Positions 34,758-44,805 are shown, counted from the first letter of the stretch. The stretch: DNA of 64,000 nucleotides from Pseudomonas cichorii (GCF_003700275.1 NZ_RBRE01000083.1:1-64000), one strand, 5' to 3'. The notes: generated by a model from the sequence alone, not told the origin. Program-made: numbers and translations.

Positions 34758-36134
34758 ATGACGTCAAAAGATGGTTTGAAACGCGGCTTATCAGCCCGCC
34801 ACATTCGCTTCATGGCTCTGGGCTCTGCCATCGGCACAGGGTTGTTCTATGGCTCTGCCGCCGCGATTCAGCAGGCCGGGCCTGCAGTTCTGCTGGCCTA
34901 CCTGATCGGCGGCGCAGCAGTCTTCATGGTGATGCGCGCCCTCGGCGAGATGGCCGTGCATGACCCCACCTCCGGCTCGTTCAGCCATTACGCCAGCCGT
35001 TACCTCGGCCCCATGGCGGGCTTCGTGCTGGGCTGGACCTACGCCTTCGAGATGATCATCGTCTGTCTGGCGGATGTCACCGCGTTCGGGATCTACATGG
35101 GCTTCTGGTTCCCGGAAGTGCCGCGCTGGATCTGGGTGCTGGGCATCGTGTTCCTGATTGGCGCGCTCAACCTGTGCAACGTCAAGGTGTTCGGTGAAAC
35201 CGAGTTCTGGCTGTCGCTGCTCAAGGTCGGCGCCATTGTCGCGATGATCGTCGCCGGCTTCGGCATCATGCTGTTCGGCATCGGCTCATCTGCTGGCGAA
35301 GGCACCATCGGCATCAGCAACCTGTGGACCCATGGCGGCTTCATGCCCAATGGCATCGGCGGCCTGATCGCCTCGCTGGCGGTGGTAATGTTCGCCTTTG
35401 GCGGCATCGAAATCATCGGCATTACCGCAGGTGAAGCCAAGAACCCGCAACGCACGCTGCCCCAGGCGATCAATGCCGTGCCGCTGCGCATCCTGCTGTT
35501 CTATGTGCTGACCCTGTTTGTGCTGATGTCGATTTACCCATGGCCACAGATCGGCACTCAGGGCAGTCCGTTCGTACAGATTTTCGACAACCTGGGCATT
35601 GCCTCGGCCGCGACCATTCTCAATATCGTGGTGATTTCGGCAGCCGTTTCGGCGATCAACAGCGACATATTCGGCGCAGGCCGCATGATGTATGGCATGG
35701 CGCTGGAAGGTCAGGCCCCGGCAGGTTTCGCCAAACTGTCGCGCCAGGGCGTGCCATGGATGACCGTGGTGGTAATGGGCGTGACACTGCTGGCCGGTGT
35801 GCTGCTCAATTACCTGATTCCGAAGAACGTCTTTCTGCTGATCGCCTCGCTGGCCACCTTCGCCACGGTCTGGGTATGGCTGATGATCCTCCTGACCCAG
35901 GTTGCGATGCGTCGCTCGATGAGCCGCGAAGAAGTCGCGCAACTGAAGTTTCCGGTACCGTTCTGGCCTTACGGACCGGCTGCCGCCATCGTTTTCATGC
36001 TGTTCATTTTCGGTGTACTGGGCTACTTCCCCGATAACCGTGCAGCGCTGATCGTCGGCGCGATCTGGATCGTCCTGCTGCTCATCGCCTATCGCTTGTG
36101 GATAAAGCCCCGACAGCTCAAAAACACTCAATGA
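34758..36134 (+). CDS. hutT: APC-family amino-acid permease, probable histidine transporter HutT/ProY
   Basis: The product has 458 aa with about 12 transmembrane helices. The APC signature follows the N-terminus: LKRGLSARHIRFMALGSAIGTGLFYGS, AVLLAYLIGGAAVFMVMRALGEMAV. It is close to ProY-type permeases. Its place between hutH and hutI indicates histidine (or urocanate) uptake. The ATG at 34758 is preferred because the permease homology begins there; an in-frame ATG at 34743 is possible. The exact substrate cannot be read from sequence. Confidence 0.85.
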   Translation: MTSKDGLKRGLSARHIRFMALGSAIGTGLFYGSAAAIQQAGPAVLLAYLIGGAAVFMVMRALGEMAVHDPTSGSFSHYASRYLGPMAGFVLGWTYAFEMIIVCLADVTAFGIYMGFWFPEVPRWIWVLGIVFLIGALNLCNVKVFGETEFWLSLLKVGAIVAMIVAGFGIMLFGIGSSAGEGTIGISNLWTHGGFMPNGIGGLIASLAVVMFAFGGIEIIGITAGEAKNPQRTLPQAINAVPLRILLFYVLTLFVLMSIYPWPQIGTQGSPFVQIFDNLGIASAATILNIVVISAAVSAINSDIFGAGRMMYGMALEGQAPAGFAKLSRQGVPWMTVVVMGVTLLAGVLLNYLIPKNVFLLIASLATFATVWVWLMILLTQVAMRRSMSREEVAQLKFPVPFWPYGPAAAIVFMLFIFGVLGYFPDNRAALIVGAIWIVLLLIAYRLWIKPRQLKNTQ

Positions 36135-36149
36135 CCTCGGAGGTCCGGG

Positions 36150-37355
36150 ATGACAACACTCTGGAAGAACTGTCACATCGCAAGCATGGCGCAAGGCAAA
36201 TACTCGATCATCGAGAATGCCGCCATCGTGACCTCTGGAGAGTTCATCCACTGGATCGGACCTCAGGATCAGTTCGCTGAGTCGGGTTTCAGCCAGACCG
36301 TGGACCTGGGCGGCGCCTGGGTCACACCCGGCTTCATCGATTGCCACACGCATATCGTGTTCGGCGGCAATCGCAGCGGTGAATTCGAGCAGCGTCTGCA
36401 AGGTGTCAGCTATGCGCAGATCGCGGCGGCGGGCGGCGGTATCGCCAGCACCGTGCGGGCAACCCGGGCGGCCAGCGAGGACGAACTGTTCGCCAGCGCC
36501 GAACGGCGCCTGAAGCATCTGCTCAAGGACGGCGTGACCAGTGTGGAGATCAAGTCCGGTTACGGCCTGGATCTGCACAACGAACGCAAGATCCTGCAAG
36601 TGATCCGGCGCCTGGGCAACACCTTGCCGGTCAGCGTGCGCAGCACCTGTCTGGCAGCTCACGCCCTGCCCCCGGAATACGCCGACCGCGCCGACGATTA
36701 CATCCAGCACATCTGCAACGAGATGCTCCCGGCGCTGGCCAGCGAAGGCCTGGTGGATGCGGTGGATGCGTTCTGTGAATACCTGGCGTTTTCACCGGCC
36801 CAGGTCGAGCAGGTGTTCATCACAGCAAAACAACTGGGGCTGCCGGTAAAACTGCACGCCGAACAGCTGTCTTCCCTTGGCGGCTCAAGCCTTGCGGCGC
36901 GTTATCAGGCCTTGTCGGCGGATCATCTGGAGTTCATGAACGAAGACGACGCCATTGCCATGGCCGCTGCCGGAACTGTCGCCGTACTGCTGCCGGGCGC
37001 CTATTACTTTCTGCGCGAAACCCAGCTACCACCGATGGACGCCCTGCGCAGGCATGGCGTGCCTATCGCCATCGCCACCGACATGAACCCCGGCACTTCA
37101 CCAGGCCTGTCGCTGCGCCTGATGCTGAACATGGCTTGTACCCTGTTCCGCATGACACCCGAAGAAGCGCTGGCGGGCGTCACCCTGAATGCCGCAAAGG
37201 CGCTGGGCATGGAGACAACCCATGGCTCGCTGGAGGTCGGCAAGGTAGCCGATTTCGTCGCCTGGAACATCGAGCGGCCTGCCGATCTGGCTTACTGGCT
37301 GGGCGGCGATCTGGATAAACGCATCGTGCGCCACGGCGTCGAATCATCGATCTGA
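36150..37355 (+). CDS. hutI: Imidazolonepropionase
   Basis: The product has 401 aa and belongs to the amidohydrolase superfamily. It hydrolyses 4-imidazolone-5-propionate to N-formimino-L-glutamate, the third step. Metal-binding motifs are visible: IDCHTHIVFGGNR (HxH), KSGYGLDL, STCLAAHALP, LHAEQLS and TDMNPGTSP. The start follows GGAGGTCCGGG. It lies 15 bases after hutT. Confidence 0.97.
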   Translation: MTTLWKNCHIASMAQGKYSIIENAAIVTSGEFIHWIGPQDQFAESGFSQTVDLGGAWVTPGFIDCHTHIVFGGNRSGEFEQRLQGVSYAQIAAAGGGIASTVRATRAASEDELFASAERRLKHLLKDGVTSVEIKSGYGLDLHNERKILQVIRRLGNTLPVSVRSTCLAAHALPPEYADRADDYIQHICNEMLPALASEGLVDAVDAFCEYLAFSPAQVEQVFITAKQLGLPVKLHAEQLSSLGGSSLAARYQALSADHLEFMNEDDAIAMAAAGTVAVLLPGAYYFLRETQLPPMDALRRHGVPIAIATDMNPGTSPGLSLRLMLNMACTLFRMTPEEALAGVTLNAAKALGMETTHGSLEVGKVADFVAWNIERPADLAYWLGGDLDKRIVRHGVESSI

Positions 37356-37366
37356 AGGAGAGCCCT

Positions 37367-38167
37367 GTGGATAACGTTCTGACATTCAAGCGTGGCCGAG
37401 TCCCACTGCTGATCAGCATGCCTCATGCGGGCCTGACGCTGACTCCGACTGTCGAAGCCGGTCTGGTGGACGAAGCCTTGAGCCTGCCCGATACCGACTG
37501 GCACATCCCGCGCCTGTACGACTTCGCCGCCGAACTGGGCGCCAGCACCCTGGCTGCCGAGTATTCACGCTTCGTCATCGATCTCAACCGGCCGCCCGAC
37601 GACCAACCGCTGTATGCCGGTGCTACGACCGGGCTGTTTCCCTCGATCCTGTTCGACGGCGTACCGCTGTTCAAGGACGGCCAGGAACCCGGCGCAGAAG
37701 AACGGGCCAGCTATCTGCAACAGATCTGGATGCCTTACCACCAGACGCTGGAGCAGGAACTGCAACGCCTGCGCGACGAATTCGGCTATGCGTTGCTGTT
37801 CGATGCCCACTCCATCCGCGGCCATGTTCCGCACCTGTTCGACGGGCGCCTGCCGGATTTCAACCTTGGCACCTTCAACGGCGCCAGTTGTGACGTCGAG
37901 CTGGCAAGCCGGCTGGAAAGCGTATGTGCTGCGGCCAGCAATTACAGCCATGTACTCAACGGACGCTTCAAGGGCGGGCATATCACCCGCCATTACGGCA
38001 ACCCGGCCAATAACATCCATGCCGTGCAGCTGGAACTGGCGCAGAGCACCTACATGGAAGAGTTCGCGCCCTTCCATTACCGCCCGGACCTTGCAGCACC
38101 GACCCGGGAAGTCTTGCAGGCCTTGCTGGAAACCTTTGTTGCCTGGGGGCAGGAGCGGTTTGGCTGA
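37367..38167 (+). CDS. hutG: N-formylglutamate deformylase
   Basis: The product has 266 aa. It releases formate and glutamate from N-formylglutamate, the last step of the five-step Pseudomonas route. Family motifs are ISMPHAG, TDWHIPRLYDF, FVIDLNRPPDDQPLY, LFDAHSIRG and FKGGHITRHYGNP. The GTG start follows AAGGAG, 11 bases after hutI. The formiminoglutamate deiminase hutF, needed to feed this enzyme, is not in the window; in Pseudomonas it is usually encoded nearby but separately. Confidence 0.95.
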   Translation: MDNVLTFKRGRVPLLISMPHAGLTLTPTVEAGLVDEALSLPDTDWHIPRLYDFAAELGASTLAAEYSRFVIDLNRPPDDQPLYAGATTGLFPSILFDGVPLFKDGQEPGAEERASYLQQIWMPYHQTLEQELQRLRDEFGYALLFDAHSIRGHVPHLFDGRLPDFNLGTFNGASCDVELASRLESVCAAASNYSHVLNGRFKGGHITRHYGNPANNIHAVQLELAQSTYMEEFAPFHYRPDLAAPTREVLQALLETFVAWGQERFG

Positions 38168-38278
38168 TGGCTTTGGGAGGCAGCTTGCTGGCGCAGAGTG
38201 GGTGACGTTCATTGACCCTGTCGCCGGCAAGCCGCCTCTCACATCATTACCTGCCATACGGCAGCGCCCCAATCCTGC

Positions 38279-40513
38279 TCACTTCTTGAGCAAGCGCAAC
38301 CCGTTGAACACCACCAGCAAACTCACGCCCATATCGGCAAACACCGCCATCCACATGGTCGCGAACCCGGCAAAGGTGATGCCCAGGAAGAACACCTTGG
38401 TAACCAGCGCCAGCGCGATGTTCTGCTTGAGGATCACCGAAGCATTGCGTGACAGGCGGATAAACGCCGGAATCTTGCGCAGATCGTCGTCCATCAGGGC
38501 GACATCGGCGGTTTCAATCGCCGTATCGGTGCCCGCCGCAGCCATGGCGAATCCAATCTCCGCACGGGCCAGCGCCGGGGCATCGTTGATGCCGTCGCCA
38601 ACCATCCCGACCCGGTGATTGCGTGCATACAGCTCTTCAATCGCCTGCAACTTATCCACAGGCAGCAGATTGCCCCGCGCCTGATCGATCCCGACCTGGC
38701 TGGCGATGGCCCTGGCAGTGTGTGGGTTGTCGCCGGTCAGCATCAGAGTCTTGACCCCGAGCTCATGCAACTGGGCAATCGCTTCGCGGCTGCTGTCCTT
38801 GACCGTGTCGGCCACGGCGAACAGCGCCAGCGGACCCGAACTGTCGAGTAACAGCACCACAGTCTTGCCCTGCACTTCCAGCGCATCGAGCCTGGCTTCC
38901 AGCTCCGGCGAACACAGCCCCAGCTCCTCAACCAGACGGTGGTTGCCCAGATGATAAAGCTGGCCATTGATCTCGCCTTTCACACCGCGCCCCGGCAATG
39001 CCTCGAAAGACGTGACCTCATGCAGGCCCTGATCCTGCCCGGCAGCCTTGGCTATCGCCTGGGAAACCGGGTGATCGGAACGACCGGCCAGACTGGCGGC
39101 AATAGCCGCTGCACTGTCTGCAACGGTCACATCCAGCGGCAGATAGTCGGTTTGTACCGGCTTGCCGTGAGTGATGGTGCCGGTCTTGTCGAGAGCCAGG
39201 TAATCGAGCTTTTCGCCCATTTCCAGATAAACGCCACCCTTGATCAGGATGCCCTTGCGCGCTGCGGCAGCCAGACCGCTGACGATGGTCACCGGAGTGG
39301 AAATCACCAGCGCACACGGGCAAGCCACCACCAGCAATACCAGCGCCCGATAGATCCAGTCGAACCATGCGCCGCCCAGAAACAGCGGCGCGACCAGCGC
39401 CACGGCCAGCGCGGTCAGGAATACCAGCGGGGTGTAGATTCGTGAAAAGCTGTCGACGAAACGCTGGGTCGGTGCCCGTGCGCCCTGAGCCGCTTCCACC
39501 GCATGAATGATCCGCGCCAGAGTGGAATGACTGGCCGCAGCCGTCACCCGGTATTCCAGCGAACCGGACTGGTTGATGGTCCCGGCAAATACCTTGTCGC
39601 CCACGGTCTTTTCCACAGGCAGGCTTTCCCCGGTAATCGGTGCCTGATCGATGGTCGAGTTACCCGCAACCACCTCGCCATCCAGACCGACCCGCTCGCC
39701 AGGCCTAATCCGTACGATAGCGCCCAGCTCGACGCTTTTAACCTCAATTTCGACCCAACTGCCGTCACTCTGCCGGACGGTCGCCACATCCGGCGTCAAC
39801 TGCATAAGGCCGCTGATAGCGTTGCGGGCACGGTCCAGAGACTTGGCTTCGATCAGCTCGGCCACCGTGAACAGGAACATCACCATCGCCGCTTCAGGCC
39901 ATTGGCCAATCAGCACCGCACCGGTCACCGCAATGCTCATCAAGGCATTGATGTTAAGGTTGAAGTTCTTGAGGGCGATCCAGCCCTTTTTGTAGGTCGC
40001 CAGACCGCAACTGAAGATCGAAATCAGTGCCAGCAACGCCACGACCCAGGTCGGGCCAAGCTGAGCGAAATGGACGATTTCCGCACCCAGCGCCATCACA
40101 CCGGACAGCGCCAGCGGCCACCAGGGCTTTTTCGGCGCAGGCGTGGCAGGTGCATCCTGACTCGCCCCCTCCTCCAGCAATTCAGCCTGCATGCCCAGCG
40201 AGCCAATCGCCTCGCGAATCGGCTCAGTGGTCGGCAGCTCATGCCAGACACCGAGGATGCGATTGATCAGGTTGAACTCCAGCTTGTGCACACCGGACAT
40301 CTTGCCCAGCTTGTTCTGGATCAGGGTCTGCTCGGTCGGACAGTCCATCTGTTCGATACGAAAACGGCTCAGATGCCCGCCGGCCTCGGGCGCCTCGTCA
40401 AAGGTGACCGTGGCAGGTGCGGCTGCGCCGGAACAGCATGAATGCGCATGCCCGCCGTGCTGCTCGTCCTTGTGCTGATCGTGCCTGGGGGAAACGTCTG
40501 TAATCTGGCCCAT
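38279..40513 (-). CDS. cadA: Zn/Cd/Pb-exporting P1B-type ATPase
   Basis: The product has 744 aa. The ATG at 40513 follows GGAG. It pumps Zn2+, Cd2+ and Pb2+ out of the cytoplasm. The N-terminus has a metal-binding His/Cys stretch (HDQHKDEQHGGHAH, then SCCSG) and a heavy-metal-associated domain with MDCPTEQT. The membrane part carries the CPC motif (VVACPCALVIS) followed by ALDKTGTITHGK (phosphorylated Asp), TGES, GDGINDAPALARAEIGFAM and the HP pair SDHPVSQAI. The gene is divergent from cadR and reads from the CadR-controlled promoter between them. Confidence 0.95.
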   Translation of the reverse strand: MGQITDVSPRHDQHKDEQHGGHAHSCCSGAAAPATVTFDEAPEAGGHLSRFRIEQMDCPTEQTLIQNKLGKMSGVHKLEFNLINRILGVWHELPTTEPIREAIGSLGMQAELLEEGASQDAPATPAPKKPWWPLALSGVMALGAEIVHFAQLGPTWVVALLALISIFSCGLATYKKGWIALKNFNLNINALMSIAVTGAVLIGQWPEAAMVMFLFTVAELIEAKSLDRARNAISGLMQLTPDVATVRQSDGSWVEIEVKSVELGAIVRIRPGERVGLDGEVVAGNSTIDQAPITGESLPVEKTVGDKVFAGTINQSGSLEYRVTAAASHSTLARIIHAVEAAQGARAPTQRFVDSFSRIYTPLVFLTALAVALVAPLFLGGAWFDWIYRALVLLVVACPCALVISTPVTIVSGLAAAARKGILIKGGVYLEMGEKLDYLALDKTGTITHGKPVQTDYLPLDVTVADSAAAIAASLAGRSDHPVSQAIAKAAGQDQGLHEVTSFEALPGRGVKGEINGQLYHLGNHRLVEELGLCSPELEARLDALEVQGKTVVLLLDSSGPLALFAVADTVKDSSREAIAQLHELGVKTLMLTGDNPHTARAIASQVGIDQARGNLLPVDKLQAIEELYARNHRVGMVGDGINDAPALARAEIGFAMAAAGTDTAIETADVALMDDDLRKIPAFIRLSRNASVILKQNIALALVTKVFFLGITFAGFATMWMAVFADMGVSLLVVFNGLRLLKK

Positions 40514-40550
40514 GGGGTTCACTCCGGGATCTACTTGTTGCCAAGTGAAC

Positions 40551-40574
40551 ACCCTGTAGCCACTATAGGGTCAA
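40551..40574 (-). promoter_or_regulatory. CadR operator and cadA promoter
   Basis: A 21-base dyad at 40551-40571 has arms ACCCT(G/A)TAG and CTATAGGGT and matches my recollection of the P. putida CadR site. On the minus strand it lies between -35 TTGACC (40574-40569) and a possible -10 TTCACT, spacing 19, the elongated spacing typical of MerR-family promoters that the metal-bound regulator untwists. Confidence 0.85.
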
Positions 40575-40596
40575 GCGCTCATACGAGATGAAACAG

Positions 40597-41043
40597 ATGA
40601 AGATCGGCGAACTGGCAAAGTTGACGGACTCTCAGGTTGAAACCATTCGTTATTACGAGCGCGAAGGCCTGCTGCCTGCACCGGCCCGCAGCGACGGCAA
40701 TTACCGGCTGTACACCCAGGCACATGTGGAACGGCTGTCATTCATCCGCAACTGCCGCAGCCTGGACATGACCCTGGAAGAAATCCGCAGCCTGCTCAAA
40801 CTGCGCGACAGCCCACAGGACCAGTGCGAAAGCGTCAATGCGCTGGTCGACGAACATATTGAACACGTCAATGCACGCATAGCCAGCCTGCAAGTCTTGC
40901 AGGAACAGCTACTGGACCTGCGGCGGCGTTGCGGCGACGGGAGAGCGGACCATTGCGGGATTCTGGAACGCCTTGAAGTGACCGGCGCAGTGACAACGGC
41001 CGAAGGCGAGCCATCGCATGTGGGAAAGAGTCATGGGCACTGA
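40597..41043 (+). CDS. cadR: MerR-family Cd/Zn/Pb-responsive regulator
   Basis: The product has 148 aa. The ATG at 40597 is chosen because CadR proteins start MKIGELAK; the in-frame ATG at 40588 adds three residues. The N-terminal MerR helix-turn-helix (MKIGELAKLTDSQVETIRYYEREGLLP) is followed by a coiled coil and metal-site cysteines (DQCES, RRCGDG, DHCGILE) and a His-rich end (SHVGKSHGH) typical of CadR. It activates cadA when metal is bound. The start lies 25 bases beyond the operator, so it probably controls itself. Confidence 0.93.
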   Translation: MKIGELAKLTDSQVETIRYYEREGLLPAPARSDGNYRLYTQAHVERLSFIRNCRSLDMTLEEIRSLLKLRDSPQDQCESVNALVDEHIEHVNARIASLQVLQEQLLDLRRRCGDGRADHCGILERLEVTGAVTTAEGEPSHVGKSHGH

Positions 41044-41121
41044 CTGAAGCTTCTTGAAGGGCTGGATTCGCAGGTGTGCGCGCCTGGACAGCGGGTGATC
41101 TCCAACAAAACACACACAAAC

Positions 41122-41157
41122 AAAAACGCCCCCGGCCTTTCGACCGGGGGCGTTTTC
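41122..41157. terminator. Bidirectional intrinsic terminator between cadR and typA
   Basis: AACGCCCCCGG pairs with CCGGGGGCGTT across an 8-base loop, flanked by an A-run on the left and a T-run on the right. It can end cadR transcripts on the plus strand and typA transcripts on the minus strand (typA stop at 41175). Confidence 0.93.
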
Positions 41158-41174
41158 ATTCAGCCGGGCTTAAA

Positions 41175-42995
41175 TCAAGCCTTGGCTTTCTTGGCAGCGC
41201 GGGTACGCTCGCTTTCGTCGAGGATCTTCTTGCGAAGACGGATCGACTTTGGAGTGACTTCACACAGCTCGTCGTCCTGGATGAATTCCAGAGCCTGCTC
41301 AAGGGTGAACTTGACAGGTGGAACCAGAGCGATGGTTTCGTCTTTACCCGAAGCACGCATGTTGTCGAGCTTCTTGCCTTTGGTTGGGTTCACACCCAGG
41401 TCGTTGTCACGGCTGTTCAGGCCGACGATTTGACCACCGTAGATTTCCTGACCGTGCTCAACGAACAGCTTGCCGCGAGCCTGCAGGGTTTCCAGGGAGT
41501 AGGTCAGCGCCTTGCCGGTTTCAACCGAAACCAGAACGCCGTTCTGACGGCCGGACATGTCGCCGGACTTCATCACGTCGTAACGGTCGAAGATCGAGGT
41601 CAGGATGCCTGCACCGGAGGTCAGGGTCAGGAACTCGTTACGGAAACCGATCAGGCCACGAGCCGGAATGTTGTACTCAAGGCGAACACGGCCTTTGCCA
41701 TCCGGAACCATGTTGGTCAGGTCGCCTTTACGCAGACCCATTTGCTCCATGATCGCGCCCTGGGATTCTTCCGGCAGGTCGATGGTGACGTTTTCGTACG
41801 GTTCGTGCTTCACGTCGTCTACACGACGAATGATCACTTCCGGACGGCCTACGGCCATTTCGAAGCCTTCGCGACGCATGGTTTCGATCAGAACCGAGAG
41901 GTGCAGCTCACCACGGCCGGAAACCTTGAACTTGTCAGCCGAGTCGCCTTCTTCAACGCGCAGAGCAACGTTGTACAGCAGCTCCTTGTCCAGACGCTCC
42001 TTGATGTTACGGCTGGTCACGAACTTGCCTTCTTTACCGCAGAAAGGCGAATCGTTTACCTGGAAGGTCATGGAAACGGTTGGCTCGTCAACGGTCAGCG
42101 GCTTCATCGCTTCAACGTTGTTTGGATCGCAAAGAGTGTCGGAGATGAACAGCTCTTCAAAGCCGCTGATGCAGACGATGTCGCCGGCAGCTGCTTCTTC
42201 AACGTCTACACGGTGCAGACCGTGGTGACCCATCAGCTTCAGGATACGGCCGTTGCGCTTCTTGCCATCAACGTCGATTGCAACAACCGGAGTGTTCGGC
42301 TTGACGCGACCACGAGCGATACGGCCAACACCGATAACACCCAGGAAGCTGTTGTAGTCCAGAGCGGAGATTTGCATCTGGAACGGACCGTCACGGTCAA
42401 CCGACGGCGCAGGTACGTTGTCGACGATCGACTGGTACAGCGGGGTCATGTCTTCAGCCATTTCGGTGTGGTCCAGACCGGCAATACCGTTCAGGGCCGA
42501 GGCGTAGACGACTTTGAAGTCCAGCTGTTCTTCGGTGGCACCCAGGTTGTCGAACAGGTCGAAGATCTGGTCCAGAACCCAGTCAGGACGCGCGCCCGGA
42601 CGGTCAACCTTGTTGATGACCACGATTGGACGCAGGCCGGCTTCAAAAGCCTTCTTGGTCACGAAACGGGTTTGCGGCATAGGGCCGTCTTGAGCGTCGA
42701 CCAGCAGCAGAACGGAGTCGACCATCGACATCACGCGCTCTACTTCACCACCGAAGTCGGCGTGGCCCGGGGTGTCCACGATGTTGATGTGGTAGCCGTT
42801 CCAGTTGATCGCGGTGTTTTTCGCGAGAATGGTAATACCGCGCTCTTTTTCCTGGTCGTTGGAGTCCATTACGCGCTCGTCGTTGAGCTCGTTACGCTCC
42901 AGAGTGCCGGACTGACGCAGAAGTTTGTCTACCAGGGTGGTCTTGCCATGGTCAACGTGAGCAATGATTGCGATGTTACGTAGATTTTCGATCAC
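41175..42995 (-). CDS. typA: Ribosome-associated GTPase TypA/BipA
   Basis: The product has 606 aa. The GTG at 42995 is chosen because TypA begins (M)IENLRNIAIIAHVDHGKTTLVDKLL; upstream in-frame residues are not part of the family. G motifs are AHVDHGKT, the switch-I region RGITILAKN, DTPGHADFGGE and NKVDRPGA. EF-G-like domains III and V and a lysine/arginine-rich C-terminal domain follow. TypA helps ribosome assembly and stress adaptation. Its terminator is 18 bases downstream. Confidence 0.97.
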   Translation of the reverse strand: MIENLRNIAIIAHVDHGKTTLVDKLLRQSGTLERNELNDERVMDSNDQEKERGITILAKNTAINWNGYHINIVDTPGHADFGGEVERVMSMVDSVLLLVDAQDGPMPQTRFVTKKAFEAGLRPIVVINKVDRPGARPDWVLDQIFDLFDNLGATEEQLDFKVVYASALNGIAGLDHTEMAEDMTPLYQSIVDNVPAPSVDRDGPFQMQISALDYNSFLGVIGVGRIARGRVKPNTPVVAIDVDGKKRNGRILKLMGHHGLHRVDVEEAAAGDIVCISGFEELFISDTLCDPNNVEAMKPLTVDEPTVSMTFQVNDSPFCGKEGKFVTSRNIKERLDKELLYNVALRVEEGDSADKFKVSGRGELHLSVLIETMRREGFEMAVGRPEVIIRRVDDVKHEPYENVTIDLPEESQGAIMEQMGLRKGDLTNMVPDGKGRVRLEYNIPARGLIGFRNEFLTLTSGAGILTSIFDRYDVMKSGDMSGRQNGVLVSVETGKALTYSLETLQARGKLFVEHGQEIYGGQIVGLNSRDNDLGVNPTKGKKLDNMRASGKDETIALVPPVKFTLEQALEFIQDDELCEVTPKSIRLRKKILDESERTRAAKKAKA

Positions 42996-43134
42996 TTGTG
43001 TATCTCGATCAGAGGATTCGGTGAGCTGACTGGTGTCAGACAGCAATTACTTTGAGTCGGCAAAAGCCGTTACGGCTTGACGACGGGTGTCGGGGGGCCG
43101 GTGACGCAAGCCACAGGCAAACAGCCCCGGGCAC

Positions 43135-44589
43135 TTAGCTCGGTCGATAAACGCGCACATTGGCATGCCCCTCACTGAGCAAATGGTGAGCATGCAGGCG
43201 ACTCATGACGCCTTTGTCGCAATACAACAGGTACTGGCGCGTGTTATCCAGTTCCTTGAAGCGGCTGTTCAATGCATAGAACGGCAGCGCCTGTATCTCT
43301 ACGCCCGGCACATCCAGCGGCAGGTCTTCCTGAGCATCCGGGTGACGGATGTCGATGATGACCTGACCAGCCAGGGCCTGGCTGACTTCTTCTATTTCGA
43401 CACTCTGGCTGAGATCGTCGATCACCCGATCGATGGTCACCAGCCTGGCACGTTCGAGCGCACGCTCCAGAACCGCCATGTCGAACTGCTTCTCTTCATA
43501 CTCAACGCGGTTACGCTTGGCGCTGGTCTTGGGGTTGACCGAAATCACCCCGCAATATTCAGGCATGTGCCGGGCAAACTCGGCCGTACCGATTTCAGTC
43601 GCCAGATCGACGATGTCCTGCTTGTGGCTGGTAATCAGCGGGCGCAGTACCAGCTTGTCGGTGGCCGAATCGATCAGCGAAAGATTGGGCAGCGTCTGGC
43701 TGGACACCTGGGAAATCGCTTCGCCGGTCACCAGTACATCGATTTCCAGGCGGTCGGCAACAGATGAGGCAGCGCGTAACATCATACGCTTCAAAACTAC
43801 ACCCATATGACTGTTATCGACTTTCTGCAGAATTTCTCCCAGAACTTCCTCGAAAGGCACGCTGACGAACAGCACTCGCTGGGAGCTGCCGTACTTCTTC
43901 CAGATGAAGTGGGCGACTTCCATCACGCCCAGTTCATGGGCACGACCGCCCAGATTGAAGAAGCAGAAATGTGCCATGAGGCCGCGTCGCATGATCTGGT
44001 AGGCCGCCACGGTCGAATCGAAGCCACCGGACATCAGCACCAGTGTCTGCTCCAGCGCACCGAGCGGATAACCGCCCATGCCCTGATGCTGGTCATGAAT
44101 GACGAACAACCGCTGGTCGCGAATTTCCATGCGCACCACCAGTTCAGGCTTGCGCAGCTCGATTCCGGCAGCGCCGCATTGCATGCGCAACTTGCTGCCG
44201 ACGTACTTCTCGACATCCATGGAGCTGAAATCATGGCGCCCGGCACGCTTGCAGCGCACCGAGAACATCTTGCCGGGCAGCAGGTCACCGTAATGCATCC
44301 GGCACTTGGCAACGATGTCGTCCAGATCACCCAGCGGGTACTCGGCCACCTGCAGGAAATTGGCGATGCCCGGCATGCAGCTCAGGCGTTCGGTGATGCC
44401 CTGCAGGACTTTTGCATCGGTCAGCCTGGTTTCGACCTCAAGGTTGTCCCAAACCCCACCCACGACAATGTCCGCGTCCAGATCACGAAGCACGGTACGA
44501 ATGTTCTTGGCCAGCTGGCGGATGAACTTCTTGCGCACCGGCGGGCTTTTGATGGTGATTTCGGGAAAAACTTTAACGATTAGTTTCAT
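43135..44589 (-). CDS. thiI: tRNA 4-thiouridine synthase / thiamine sulfurtransferase with rhodanese domain
   Basis: The product has 484 aa. The ATG at 44589 begins MKLIVKVFPEITIKSPPVRKKF. An N-terminal ferredoxin-like and THUMP domain is followed by the PP-loop domain (VLMSGGFDSTVAAY) and a C-terminal rhodanese domain with the sulfur-carrying Cys in LLYCDKGVMSRL. It makes s4U8 in tRNA and supplies sulfur for the thiazole of thiamine. This is the long proteobacterial form. It lies upstream of typA, same strand, with a 139-base gap. Confidence 0.96.
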   Translation of the reverse strand: MKLIVKVFPEITIKSPPVRKKFIRQLAKNIRTVLRDLDADIVVGGVWDNLEVETRLTDAKVLQGITERLSCMPGIANFLQVAEYPLGDLDDIVAKCRMHYGDLLPGKMFSVRCKRAGRHDFSSMDVEKYVGSKLRMQCGAAGIELRKPELVVRMEIRDQRLFVIHDQHQGMGGYPLGALEQTLVLMSGGFDSTVAAYQIMRRGLMAHFCFFNLGGRAHELGVMEVAHFIWKKYGSSQRVLFVSVPFEEVLGEILQKVDNSHMGVVLKRMMLRAASSVADRLEIDVLVTGEAISQVSSQTLPNLSLIDSATDKLVLRPLITSHKQDIVDLATEIGTAEFARHMPEYCGVISVNPKTSAKRNRVEYEEKQFDMAVLERALERARLVTIDRVIDDLSQSVEIEEVSQALAGQVIIDIRHPDAQEDLPLDVPGVEIQALPFYALNSRFKELDNTRQYLLYCDKGVMSRLHAHHLLSEGHANVRVYRPS

Positions 44590-44717
44590 GGAAACGGTAC
44601 GTGAGGTGCCGGCCGAAAAAGGGGGGCGCGGATTATAGCGGAAATTGCTCAAGGTTTAACCAGTTATCGCACTACCAATCATCGATGCACCAAAAAAGAA
44701 CGAAGCACCATTTTTGA

Positions 44718-44732
44718 GCACCATAAAAGTGC
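44718..44732 (+). promoter_or_regulatory. NtrC-type enhancer site upstream of glnA
   Basis: GCACCATAAAAGTGC has the NtrC dyad pattern GCAC-N7-GTGC. A weaker overlapping copy (GCACCATTTTTGAGC, 44705-44719) and a half-site at 44685 lie beside it. The site is about 75 bases upstream of the sigma-54 promoter, a normal enhancer distance. Confidence 0.65.
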
Positions 44733-44805
44733 GCGTTTTTGTCGACAAATCCATTTTTGCCCCGGAAAAGCCTCTGTTTGAGGCAAAAAACCCAACTCGG
44801 GGCAC

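Noticed and set aside
34740..34963. Alternative frame starting ATG 34748 at the beginning of hutT
   Set aside because: It is out of frame with the permease and gives basic, proline-rich sequence without membrane helices. The frame from 34758 has the APC signature.
41076..42983. Long plus-strand frame opposite typA
   Set aside because: It is a shadow of typA. The minus-strand product has every TypA motif, while the plus frame has none and runs through the bidirectional terminator.
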